From: Nelumbo lutea
Taxonomy: Eukaryota > Streptophyta > Magnoliopsida > Proteales > Nelumbonaceae
Length of the DNA: 64,000 bases
Assembly (NCBI GenBank): GCA_022828595.1
Contig: JAKGHH010000002.1
Span: forward strand, 73,876,383 to 73,940,382
Direction: 5' to 3'
The translations under genes and the position numbers were made by a program. Each line of letters begins with the position of its first letter. Positions within the stretch are counted from its first letter, which is position 1. Positions 61,901 to 64,000 of the stretch are shown piece by piece. Under the pieces are notes generated by a model. That model ran no database searches. It was not told the DNA's origin and saw only the letters and a program-made list of their open reading frames with translations.

Positions 61901-61969
61901 CAAGATAGTAGAGGATGATGTTGGATCTCAGGGCATGGAACTTACTTCCCAGGGAGCTGGAACATACTG
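22768..61969 (+). CDS. TSL: TOUSLED-type serine/threonine protein kinase (spliced, 3' end beyond window)
   Basis: Nuclear Tousled-like kinase; members phosphorylate chromatin-assembly partners such as the histone chaperone ASF1 and are needed for leaf and flower development. Thirteen exons join in frame: 22768-22980, 23434-23523, 29226-29447, 35835-35885, 36083-36190, 36291-36335, 43792-43904, 53196-53262, 60308-60374, 60725-60822, 60956-61135, 61335-61545, 61705-61969. They give 576 complete residues of about 690 expected. Layout: acidic Ser/Asp N-terminus (1-75), basic RGRGR-type nuclear-targeting stretch (about 129-147), coiled coil (about 190-400), kinase domain from about 402. Key residues: GKGGFSEVYK (409-418), ATP-site Lys in VACKLHG (K431), catalytic HYDLKPGN (D532; HYD rather than HRD is normal here), DFG (D550). 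The activation-segment end and C-lobe lie off the right edge. No stop or frameshift, so it looks functional despite introns full of transposons. Confidence 0.93.
23434..23523 (+). CDS. TSL: TSL coding exon 2
   Basis: Thirty codons, NGGEFLIQPNNQKRQRLDED through FEHSE (residues 72-101). Acceptor GCAG at 23430-23433, donor GTATGT from 23524. NGGEFLIQ is a conserved TSL block. Confidence 0.92.
23640..25760 (-). pseudogene. 5'-truncated L1 copy: RT end, zinc-binding domain, RNase H
   Basis: Minus-strand order is the normal L1 3' order. RT piece at 25690-25500 (YLQFVNDILVFCDE, where the catalytic F/YxDD has become FVND; then LKINWSKS). zf-RVT region at 25092-24784 (WYKVITSIHRL, KFWEDIWV). RNase H at 24528-24328 (KLNFDGSSQGNPGPSRM, TRTELLAALQG). 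It continues beyond the hAT insertion at 23737 (QLLIEGNSKV). Its tail is near 23630-23640, where the complement is A-rich. Several stops. Confidence 0.82.
23746..24338. mobile_element. hAT-type nonautonomous element (593 bp) in TSL intron 2
   Basis: Ends CAGTGTTTTCAACTTGC and, as complement of the right end, CAATGTTTTAAAAACCG, with a perfect 8-bp target duplication GTTCCACT (23738-23745 and 24339-24346). The target is an L1 RNase H coding stretch: removing the element restores a readable frame across the site (left side gives QLLIEGNSKV on the minus strand). GC-rich ends with GGTTGAACC/CGGTTCAACC inverted motifs around an AT-rich core. Confidence 0.85.
25760..27695 (+). pseudogene. 5'-truncated L1 copy: RT end and zinc-binding domain
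   Basis: Starts just after the head of the minus-strand L1. It contains FVDDTILFLW (RT catalytic motif, intact DD) at about 25760, then LRINWNKSGIVGINLEE, LGCEVRKWP, KRFAKKLVLWKRITLIRAVL, and the zf-RVT domain (SHCLSPHMCFLCRDSGESLS, CSFVFHIWESF, WKAIKAEVVWK). It ends in an L1 3' UTR with GATTTCTTATCACC, TTTAATAAATTTTCC and an A-run at 27686-27696. Frameshifted in several places. Confidence 0.83.
27700..28450 (+). pseudogene. L1 RNase H fragment with A-tail
   Basis: Plus strand: KLNFDGSSEGSLGPLSIGVV, DSLRAGIMAVLELEG, KLVIEGDSKLAIEWL and ANSFGDALAKQ (about 27920-28300). This is the C-terminal RNase H domain of plant L1 with the NFDG and EGDS motifs; stops are present. It ends (TTA)n at about 28395-28425 and an A-run at 28445. 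Confidence 0.78.
28455..28760 (+). mobile_element. two stacked short L1 tails
   Basis: First tail: GLADSLAKQGVERQQLLW, the last RNase H residues, then TTGCTGATAAAAAATGCC ending near 28670. A second, shorter tail with TAATAAAATTTTC and T-runs ends at about 28759 (TTACCAAAAATGC). Each probably marks a separate 5'-truncated insertion. Confidence 0.6.
29226..29447 (+). CDS. TSL: TSL coding exon 3
   Basis: Seventy-four codons (102-175) with the basic RKKQGRGRGRSVTSRGRGSR stretch, a likely nuclear-localisation region, and the Ser-rich SPSTVSPSNGQLEN. The acceptor is weak (TTCTAAAG); a second in-frame AG 12 bases downstream (29237) could serve instead, dropping NDKQ. Donor GTATGC from 29448. Confidence 0.85.
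30029..30072. repeat. (TC)n microsatellite within the gypsy LTR
   Basis: CTCTCTCTCTCTCTCTCTCT followed by C-rich sequence. A shorter version in the partial second LTR copy (30484-30500) confirms the two are related. Confidence 0.8.
30151..30441 (+). pseudogene. gypsy gag fragment
   Basis: Ninety-six codons. The end, FKGDEDQQAFVDWIAKLEKY followed by FNCHDA, resembles the start of the Retrotrans_gag domain (DWLxxxERxF pattern). Then a stop, and the rest of gag-pol is missing. Confidence 0.7.
31996..32699. mobile_element. hAT-type nonautonomous element (704 bp), GGCG family
   Basis: Ends TAGTGATTTAAAAGGC and, as complement of the right end, CCGTGTTTTAAAAGCC. Flanking 8-mers CCCCGAAC (31988-31995) and CCCTGAAC (32700-32707) agree at 7 of 8. 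Subterminal GC-rich GGCG/GCGC motifs (AGGCGCATAGGTGAGG, GGCGTGTGCCTCGCC) surround an AT-rich core. Inserted in copia gag. A shorter relative with a perfect target duplication lies at 58790-59137. Confidence 0.83.
32940..33409. mobile_element. hAT-type MITE (470 bp) with GGGATGGCAA ends
   Basis: Left end TAGGGATGGCAATTTTCC; complement of the right end TAGGAATGGCAACGGGG. Flanking CTAACCGA (32932-32939) and CTAACTGA (33410-33417) agree at 7 of 8. Internal GGGGATGGGGA and its inverse (CCCCATCCCC-like) can pair. Inserted in the copia gag start, about 240 bases upstream (in copia terms) of the other hAT element. Confidence 0.83.
34510..35331 (+). pseudogene. 5'-truncated L1 with target duplication (zinc-binding reverse transcriptase end)
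   Basis: Contains the zf-RVT domain in three frames: PPRVEAFAWLVAHDSI, LKSRGLQLANCCYMCSQAEE, and SCIPFAVCWTIWKERNRRVF. The 3' end is EFDQVHKADLLENFWNTLEL, then TTCAATTTAATGAATTTCC and an A-run. Flanked by ATCGGATCAAA (34499-34509) and ATCAGATCAAA (35332-35342), 10 of 11 identical, so both ends are fixed. The same subfamily tail is at 4980-5180. Confidence 0.85.
35493..35576 (+). mobile_element. Au-type SINE, 3' half
   Basis: TGTGCAGGGGTATGACTGAG, then TACATCTGTCCCTCCCCAGA and GCCTTGTGCACTGGACTGCCC. This is the conserved 3' half of the plant Au SINE family (GGGAGCCTCGTGCACTGGG type). The tRNA-derived 5' head with its Pol III boxes is missing. Confidence 0.75.
35577..35715 (+). mobile_element. 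L1 3' UTR fragment
   Basis: GTGACTTCTTGTCACCGTGT and a T-rich end with TTTATTTTATTACAG resemble the 3' UTR at 27500-27690. No coding sequence remains. Confidence 0.45.
35835..35885 (+). CDS. TSL: TSL coding exon 4
   Basis: Seventeen codons, ECRLREHLGTDEVVSLE (176-192), leading into the coiled coil. Acceptor TTGCAG, donor GTAGTG. Poorly conserved in sequence but it has the right length, phase and ending. Confidence 0.82.
36083..36190 (+). CDS. TSL: TSL coding exon 5
   Basis: Thirty-six codons (193-228), EEVASLRARVASLEEDLRKS onward: heptad-like hydrophobic spacing with charged residues, the start of the coiled coil that mediates TSL oligomerisation. Acceptor TTTAG, donor GTAATC. Confidence 0.93.
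36291..36335 (+). CDS. TSL: TSL coding exon 6
   Basis: Fifteen codons, ELKDIKDHEQKLKPK (229-243), continuing the coiled coil. Acceptor TTACAG, donor GTGATA. Confidence 0.9.
36950..37865 (-). pseudogene. 5'-truncated L1 copy: zinc-binding domain and RNase H
   Basis: Minus strand. 37856-37377 has KAVRAAVAWTIWEERNGRIF (end of zf-RVT) and NFVKLNCDGSSLG (RNase H start; the usual NFDG is NCDG). 37323-37063 has EEDSQVVISWTI, FREIKSLSRES and ANEMADALAKQG (RNase H end). The tail complement, ACTTTGCTGATCAAAAAAAAA, lies at 36953-36975. There are one or two frameshifts, but the domains are otherwise long and readable. Confidence 0.83.
38480..41258 (+). pseudogene. L1 ORF1 (DUF4283-like) remnant joined to an L1 3' end
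   Basis: Starts ITPLRGEPLANF (about 38495), then KLKEERKAIILLTEGALQWL and WRSFMSFADIRYESVLQWNR. A second ORF1-like block has KVKLSGVKPECIP (39320), the same motif as ORF1 at 2943-3740. Lys/Glu-rich coding follows to about 40750. It then passes directly to an L1 3' UTR (GATTTCTTATCACCCTGC) and an A-run at 41250. Endonuclease and RT are absent, so this is either an internal deletion or two fused copies. Confidence 0.7.
41260..42640 (+). pseudogene. copia gag remnant with possible primer site
   Basis: A primer-site-like TGGTACCAGAGT lies at 41371-41382 (10 of 12). Gag starts at ATG 42010: MVENVDIILVKFDGTNYN (the FDGTNYxxW of UBN2-type gag, with W lost to a stop), then FFVEGKGVEGYLNGTV, KAISQWKLDD. 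A zinc-knuckle-like CTYCKHGHIIPDC sits at about 42585-42626. Several stops. Pol is absent. A different copia lineage from the three minus-strand elements. Confidence 0.72.
42665..42747 (+). mobile_element. Au-type SINE, 3' half
   Basis: TGTGCAGGGGTAAGGCTGTG, TACATCTGTCCCTCCCCAGA and GGGAGCCTCGTGCACTGGGC, ending CCCTTTT. Clear Au SINE 3' half and closer to the usual consensus than the copy at 35493. 5' head not seen. Confidence 0.8.
42870..43313 (-). mobile_element. possible solo or 3' LTR with purine tract
   Basis: On the minus strand a CAGGGGGAGCTG purine tract (about 43310-43325) is followed by TGTAGC, the usual PPT-LTR junction. The AG-rich stretch at 42890-42960 resembles the ends of the copia LTRs here. 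I could not fix the other boundary or a duplication. Confidence 0.4.
43792..43904 (+). CDS. TSL: TSL coding exon 7
   Basis: Residues 244-280 plus two bases of Arg281: RIKVISDLLIAVSKAERQEA, then RMKIRQESLRLGSVGVIR. Strongly conserved TSL block. Acceptor TTGCAG, donor GTATCA; phase 2. Confidence 0.93.
44718..44788 (+). mobile_element. SINE-like 3' end
   Basis: CATGTAGCCGATCCCATATG, GTTGGGATAAAGCTTGGATT and a (ATG)n tail. This resembles the 3' end of a common plant tRNA-derived SINE with a simple-repeat tail. The head could not be identified. Confidence 0.5.
45241..45579 (+). other. 112-codon open frame of unknown origin
   Basis: Open for 112 codons (ATG at 45241) with polar, Lys/Pro/Gln-rich composition. 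It sits directly upstream of an L1 zinc-binding domain and looks like the variable linker between L1 domains, but I recognise no motif. Probably retrotransposon-derived. Confidence 0.35.
45600..46525 (+). pseudogene. 5'-truncated L1 copy: zinc-binding domain and RNase H
   Basis: zf-RVT: GIFSCASFKALTL, VWGKPIPPKIGAFCWEAFLG and RINTGDILQRKKPF, then AVCWTIWEERNHRIF. RNase H: GGVFRNEVGDIIAMFS and VIEGDSKLV, ending PNSFANALAKQSR at about 46490-46523. Spread over all three frames. Confidence 0.8.
46526..46760. mobile_element. partial copy of the ACCGGTT hAT-type MITE
   Basis: AT-rich core followed by AACCGGTTGGTTTTGGTTTG, GGTACTGATTT and AATAGGCCCACAGTTC, similar to parts of 17913-18361 (shared GGTACTGATTTAGTTT-like and AATAGGCCAACGG segments). 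Ends not identifiable. Confidence 0.45.
46995..47012. repeat. (TC)n microsatellite
   Basis: About nine TC units followed by TTGTGTGTG. Short simple repeat in TSL intron 7. Confidence 0.7.
48297..48700 (-). pseudogene. copia pre-integrase domain fused by deletion to RNase H tail
   Basis: 48700-48470 encodes VNGVYLLDE and MFWHNRLGHLSFSSLKCLFP, then LECEICQ (the HHCC zinc-binding GAG-pre-integrase domain). At about 48470 it jumps to [20 protein letters not shown] and HIEVDRHFIRE (C-terminal RNase H). The junction has no intervening integrase core or RT, showing a deletion of about 2.5 kb. Confidence 0.83.
48782..49030. repeat. tandem duplication (about 125 bp x2) inside copia gag
   Basis: TGCATATGAACTACCTGTAT... 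through CCAAACCTCTCCAATGTAG (48779-48905) is repeated at 48906-49030 as TGCATATGAACTATTTGTAT... through CCAAACCTCTCCAAT. The copies keep frame on the minus strand (both encode LPDG/HPDG-type segments), lengthening the region after the zinc knuckle. Confidence 0.82.
49060..49982 (-). pseudogene. copia gag
   Basis: Minus strand from ATG at 49982. TVKLDDTNYLEWAQSTKMAI (UBN2-like gag N-terminus), AKEIWDGVTETYS, then a stop at about 49638. Reading resumes from 49598: QGEKPLVYFSMLKTLWKEIN, RVFEFLAELNLEFD, and the zinc knuckle CKKPKHTRNTCWKLHP (about 49200). It forms the particle shell in intact elements. One stop, otherwise well kept, so this copy is fairly young. Confidence 0.85.
50540..50890 (+). 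mobile_element. L1 fragment (end of zinc-binding domain)
   Basis: VFNKVGKKMWNMILPQCFVY then KERNTCIFE recalls the W-K-ERN-RIF ending of zf-RVT. After that only short frames and a weak A-rich end near 50880. Confidence 0.45.
50895..51835. other. unassigned part of TSL intron 7
   Basis: An 84-codon frame at 50910-51164 has no motif I recognise. From about 51160 (TGTAACATGCCC) the sequence has the flavour of an LTR, but I found neither a partner copy nor a primer site. Left unassigned. Confidence 0.3.
51836..52032 (+). mobile_element. short L1 tail
   Basis: NSLADSLAKQGVQRTYMFSA (RNase H C-terminus), then a 3' UTR ending GTTATTGATAAAAAAAG at about 52020-52031. Same tail type as at 28455-28670 and 63430-63478. 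Confidence 0.7.
52033..53195. other. unassigned end of TSL intron 7
   Basis: Stops in all frames; no repeats with identifiable ends. The last about 60 bases are T-rich and lead to the acceptor of exon 8. Confidence 0.35.
53196..53262 (+). CDS. TSL: TSL coding exon 8
   Basis: Completes Arg281 and adds AGTIISETWEDGQVLKDLNA and HL (282-303). Acceptor ATGCAG, donor GTATGC. Flanked by introns of 9.3 and 7.0 kb. Confidence 0.92.
53470..57150 (-). pseudogene. long L1 copy: endonuclease, RT end, zinc-binding domain
   Basis: Minus strand. IVLWNIRGLNSG (about 56110) starts the endonuclease; LPAEGTSGGLVVIWD (55940-55880) continues it. An RT end with QLQFVMAVLKRFEIVSGLQV and NMSKSELVAVGE lies at 55640-55510. 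zf-RVT (NVVWAPQIRRNLNDWEVDEW, FLVWTAYLNRTLTRA, SLQERNAWVF) lies at 54280-53690. The T-run at 53471-53490 is the complement of the A-tail. The part right of 56200 is probably linker/ORF1 end. Most of RT is deleted, and a hAT-type element is inserted at 54310-54947. Confidence 0.8.
54310..54947. mobile_element. hAT-type nonautonomous element, CATAGTT family
   Basis: Left end CATAGTTTTCAAGGCGAGG; complement of the right end GTTGTCAAGGCGACGACG. Both lead into TAGGTGACA(A/G)GG repeats, with an AT/GA-rich core. It resembles the element at 57191-57796. The right terminus is worn (CTCCAC in place of CTATG), so the target duplication cannot be confirmed. Confidence 0.65.
57191..57796. mobile_element. 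hAT-type nonautonomous element (606 bp), CATAGTT family
   Basis: Starts CATAGTTGTCAAGG; the complement of its right end starts CATAGTTGATGACTATG. Flanked by TATCCAAC (57183-57190) and CATCCAAC (57797-57804), 7 of 8 identical. No coding sequence that looks genuine. Confidence 0.75.
57896..58305. repeat. tandem duplication of about 200 bp
   Basis: AAAATGACTTTATTAATGAC... TTAATTATACAATTTC (57896-58085) is repeated, with small indels, at about 58097-58285. Shared landmarks include AAAAATAGGTATACA, ACAGTTCAAAGTTCTC, TTATTAAAATATAAAGGA and CCACCACTCCC. Possibly an antisense LINE-tail sequence duplicated in place. Confidence 0.75.
58790..59137. mobile_element. hAT-type nonautonomous element (348 bp) with perfect 8-bp duplication
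   Basis: Ends CAGTGATTTAAAAGG and, as complement, TAGTGTTTTAAAAGCGC; flanked exactly by TTCTGGGG (58782-58789 and 59138-59145). It shares the internal segment TAAGAATTTCTGACCCTAAC with 31996-32699, so it is a deletion derivative or sibling of that element. Confidence 0.9.
59155..59375 (+). pseudogene. L1 RNase H fragment
   Basis: VEGDSKLVISWIGQMNSAPW then SYRRMF: the EGDS block and following residues of L1 RNase H. Truncated on both sides. The hAT element at 58790-59137 lies just upstream. Confidence 0.65.
59450..59935. mobile_element. truncated copy of the GGCG-type hAT element
   Basis: TCATTCATTCTAATAAAAGA and following sequence aligns with the interior of 31996-32699 (TCATTCATTGCAATAAAATA), then AT-rich core, then GCGCCTTGCACTTTTAAAACA, the family's right end. 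The left end is missing. Confidence 0.7.
60164..60238 (+). other. candidate cryptic exon in TSL intron 8
   Basis: Bounded by a good acceptor (TTATTTTTCTAG, ending 60163) and a good donor (AG/GTAAGT from 60239). One frame is open throughout (YFGPICPNDAVDNDYMAYKE then LNER). Spliced in phase 0 after exon 8, as TSL requires, it would give a stop after 11 codons. It might be an included poison exon or just chance. Confidence 0.3.
60308..60374 (+). CDS. TSL: TSL coding exon 9
   Basis: Residues 304-325 plus one base: KHLLETKEAIERHRKSLKKR then QS. Acceptor TTGCAG, donor GTAAAA; phase 1. Coiled-coil continuation. Confidence 0.92.
60725..60822 (+). CDS. TSL: TSL coding exon 10
   Basis: Residues 326-358: DRGDGSDAEIGMSEEDYLIQ then DEICKSRLASIKR. 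The acceptor is TTGAAG; the phase excludes the next AG, 4 bases on. Donor GTAAGT. Confidence 0.92.
60956..61135 (+). CDS. TSL: TSL coding exon 11
   Basis: Sixty codons (359-418): end of the coiled coil (EEEISLRERDRYELEKGRLI), the conserved RFNNFQILNHRYALLNLL, and the glycine-rich ATP loop GKGGFSEVYK. Acceptor TTTAG, donor GTATAA. Confidence 0.95.
61335..61545 (+). CDS. TSL: TSL coding exon 12
   Basis: Residues 419-488 plus one base: AYDLVEYRYVACKLHGLNAQ with the ATP-binding lysine, helix C region around HAIREYNIHKNLVH, and hinge TVLEYCSG. The acceptor used is CGAGCAG at 61334. A better-looking TTTTGCAG ends 27 bases upstream but would add an in-frame TGA at once. Confidence 0.93.
61705..61969 (+). 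CDS. TSL: TSL coding exon 13
   Basis: Residues 489-576 plus two bases of Trp577. Contains EREARIIIVQIFQGLVYLNK, the catalytic loop IIHYDLKPGNVLFD, KVTDFGLSKIVEDD and the activation segment up to SQGAGTYW. Acceptor TTTCAG, donor GTAATT. The next exon (YLPPE-type APE region) is not in the window. Confidence 0.95.
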
Positions 61970-62459
61970 GTAATTGGTGATCTAGTTATGTTCTGAATAT
62001 ATCCGTAACAAACTAGGTTGATTTGGTTTCTTGTCAACAGTGCTTTATTTGTTAACTTAAAGGAACACACTGAAAATTTTTATTTGATTATATTATTCAC
62101 CTGCTTCACATCTTGATTATCTTGCTTCCCTTTCACTTCACCATACTTATAAACAAGGATCAAAATTTTGATATGATACTCCCCATATCAGGTGTATGGT
62201 ATCAGCAATACCACAATACTCTAAATAAGGGGCTTTTGACCAATTTCACTGGGTAGGCAGGCCTTAAGACTGAACTCCCTACGAATTAAAAAAATGAGCT
62301 AAAAAATGTTATGTGCTACCGAAACACCTGACACACAAATTCATGCATATCAGGTGTATCAATGCTTTAAACCTTGCTTATAATAAGTTAATAACTTTAG
62401 CCATCTGGTGCACAATATTTTCCATTACCCATCAAAATATTCACAATGTTTTGCATCTA

Positions 62460-63478
62460 ACAAAGGTAAGGGCTATTTGGGGTGGGCTGTTTCCATCAAA
62501 AGGACTATTTGGGGTGGACTGTTTCCATTGTGCTGTTTCCATCAAAAGTAAGGGCTTTCTGCAGTGGGGCTTACCTCAATAAGATCAACTCTTTTGAAGC
62601 TTTGCAAAGAAGAAGGTGAAGCTGGTTTCGTTGCCCATGTATTTCTCATGTAAAGTGAATGGTGAAATTTTGCAACTGCTTTCTGGGATTATTTCTTCTC
62701 TTGTTATGGATGTAGGTGGAATCCTCCAGCGGAGTTGAAGACTTTATTTGATATTGTGTTTTTCTCTCCTTTAAGAAGAAAGGAAAATTTCTCTGGAGAT
62801 GCACAAGGGTAGCCATCCTATGGTGTATTTGGGAGGAAAGAAACTCAAGGCTGTTTAATGACAAAGAAAAGGGATTTGAGGAGGTTATTGACATACACTG
62901 TGTTAGAACAATGGATCTGTTTGGTCCTTATTCATTTGAGGACATTAGGAGAAATTGGAAAACAGTGGAAGATTCTGATTCCAAGAAGCAAACAGCTGGT
63001 ACTTGGCAACCCCCACTGTTGCCTTTTGTCAGGTTGAATTTTGATGGCTGCAGTCTAGGTAACCCAGGGCTGTCAGGTGTTGGGGGAGTGATAATGAGTA
63101 ATGAGGGGAACATAATTGCTATGTTTTCAGGTCCAATTGGTGTAGAGGACTCAACAAGGGCAGAACTTTTGGTCGCTTTGACAGGAATCAAAATGGCTAA
63201 AATACTAAATTACATTAATGTTGTTATTGAAGGAAACTCCATGCTAGTCACTAAGTTGTTGGGCAGCAATCAGGAAGGATCATGGAAATACAAGCACATT
63301 ATCAGAGAAATCAGAGAAGTCAAGTGGGAAATATGTATAAATATTAGGTTGGTACCTCAGGCAGTTGACATTATCAGAGAAATCAGAGAAGGAAACTCCA
63401 TGCTAGTCACTATCTTTCAAAATGCTGTCATGCACATATTTTGATCTTAGTAAATAAATTGTTTGTTACTGATAAAAA
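62460..63478 (+). pseudogene. 5'-truncated L1 copy: zinc-binding end and RNase H, with A-rich tail
   Basis: WRCTRVAILWCIWEERNSRLF (end of zf-RVT, about 62790-62855), then an unbroken 177-codon frame 62911-63444. RNase H: RLNFDGCSLGNPGLSGVGG, EDSTRAELLVALTG. The usual EGDS reads EGNS, so a catalytic Asp is lost. A local duplication repeats IIREIRE and EGNSMLVT near 63365-63410. Tail TTACTGATAAAAAATGC at 63463-63480. It lies in the TSL intron after exon 13. Confidence 0.83.
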
Positions 63479-63801
63479 ATGCATCTATCAACTACCACAA
63501 AGCACATTTTCCTATTCTATTCCTGGTGATATCATTGTGATAGGCACACCCATTACCTCTAATCGGCCCACCAGCATGATACCCATACAGCCTTACCCGA
63601 AGACCTATGTGAGGGGACCACGTCAGCTAGTTAGTTACAATTGAAAGCAGACGCCCATGTGATGTAAGGGCTATAAGTAACAGAATAGCAATAAAGAAAA
63701 GCACCTTTTGAGCACCAACAATCATCTTCTCTTCTCTTTTCTTCTGTAGGAGGCCTGAGATCCCTCGAAGAAGCTCCTGAGGTAGGCAGAACCTTACCAA
63801 G

Positions 63802-63813
63802 TGGTATCAGAGC
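63802..63813 (+). other. Met-tRNA primer binding site
   Basis: TGGTATCAGAGC, the standard plant LTR-retrotransposon primer site, placed between LTR-like sequence and gag. Confidence 0.85.
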
Positions 63814-63832
63814 CCAATCTTGGGTTGACATC

Positions 63833-64000
63833 ATGGTGGGAACTAGAGCATCCGTAAGCGATGAACGTATTGATAAACTTGAGGGAGACATCACTGATAT
63901 CAAGGTGGCTCTCTCAGCGGTCTTGGCCAAGCTGGAGAAGGCAACTGTCAGCGAGAACAACGAAGGTGAAGGAGAAGGTAGCAGCCAACCCAGCAATCGA
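63833..64000 (+). CDS. gypsy gag N-terminus (runs off window)
   Basis: ATG at 63833, 56 codons open to the window end: MVGTRASVSDERIDKLEGDI, then a heptad-like helix (IKVALSAVLAKLEKA) and an acidic Glu/Gly/Ser stretch. MV-TR-S-x-(D/E)ERI-xLE is a common start of plant gypsy gag proteins. The absence of stops agrees with a recent insertion, though only 168 bases are visible. Confidence 0.7.
   Translation, partial: MVGTRASVSDERIDKLEGDITDIKVALSAVLAKLEKATVSENNEGEGEGSSQPSNR

Larger units (their letters stand above)
63500..64000 (+). mobile_element. 5' end of a Ty3/gypsy-type LTR retrotransposon
   Basis: A primer binding site TGGTATCAGAGC is at 63802-63813, followed by a gag start at 63833. Before it lies LTR-like sequence ending near 63798, with a CAATAAAG polyadenylation-type signal near 63690. 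The exact LTR start (somewhere about 63500-63530) cannot be fixed because the second LTR is outside. It begins just after the L1 tail. Confidence 0.7.

Noticed and set aside
62160..62460. GATAC-rich stretch as a further MITE
   Set aside because: Ends (AAGGATCAAAATTTTGATA and complement of ATCAATGCTTTAAACCTTGC) match weakly and no target duplication was found; similar sequence near 46740-47280 hints at a repeat family but is not enough.
1..64000. CRISPR arrays, rRNA or tRNA genes, bacterial operons
   Set aside because: None seen. TGGTATCAGAGC motifs are LTR primer sites, not tRNA genes, and the repeats are eukaryotic transposons and simple repeats.

Overview
This is plant nuclear DNA. The evidence is a spliced eukaryotic kinase gene, a spliced rhomboid-like gene, Ty1/copia, Ty3/gypsy and L1-type retrotransposons, hAT/MULE/Harbinger-type DNA elements, an Au-type SINE and AT-rich spacers. 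The protein matches point to a dicot or other non-grass angiosperm. I cannot name the species. Only two genes look real, and both run off the window. Most other open reading frames are decayed transposon pieces or shadows of them.

Left part (1-7690): the 5' end of a RHOMBOID-LIKE 15-type gene lies on the minus strand (exon 1 at 7666-7689, exon 2 at 6784-6949). Everything left of it is filled by transposons that would lie in its next intron: an L1 ORF1 remnant split by a 2.7 kb copia element with both LTRs (105-2842), plus several L1 tails. Middle-left spacer (7690-22300): AT-rich DNA with a MULE-type MITE (8312-9096), a decayed MULE transposase (12631-14750), two short tandem-repeat arrays, a hAT-type MITE (17913-18361) and two side-by-side DNA transposons that carry host-gene pieces. 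The first (18712-20139, TTA target duplication, Harbinger-like) holds the first coding block of phosphoenolpyruvate carboxylase. The second (20347-21968, long MULE-like inverted repeats) holds a frameshifted lipase/phospholipase A1 fragment.

Right part (22768-61969 and beyond): one plus-strand gene, the TOUSLED-type Ser/Thr kinase (TSL). Thirteen coding exons, all in frame, give 576 complete codons: acidic/basic N-terminus, coiled-coil middle, then the kinase domain as far as just past DFG. The last roughly 110 residues lie beyond 64000. The first intron begins with GC instead of GT. The exons total 1.73 kb but the gene spans over 39 kb, because at least five introns are packed with nested L1 pieces, three or more copia remnants, a gypsy remnant and several hAT-type nonautonomous elements. 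Many of these have clean target-site duplications, so the order of insertion can be read. The window ends inside a newer-looking gypsy-type element whose primer binding site and gag start are visible.

The two host genes lie about 15 kb apart and are transcribed divergently. Nothing in the sequence suggests that they act together. The noteworthy features are the transposon architecture: captured host exons next to TSL, exact empty-site signatures, and an intact kinase gene tolerating very heavy intronic insertion.
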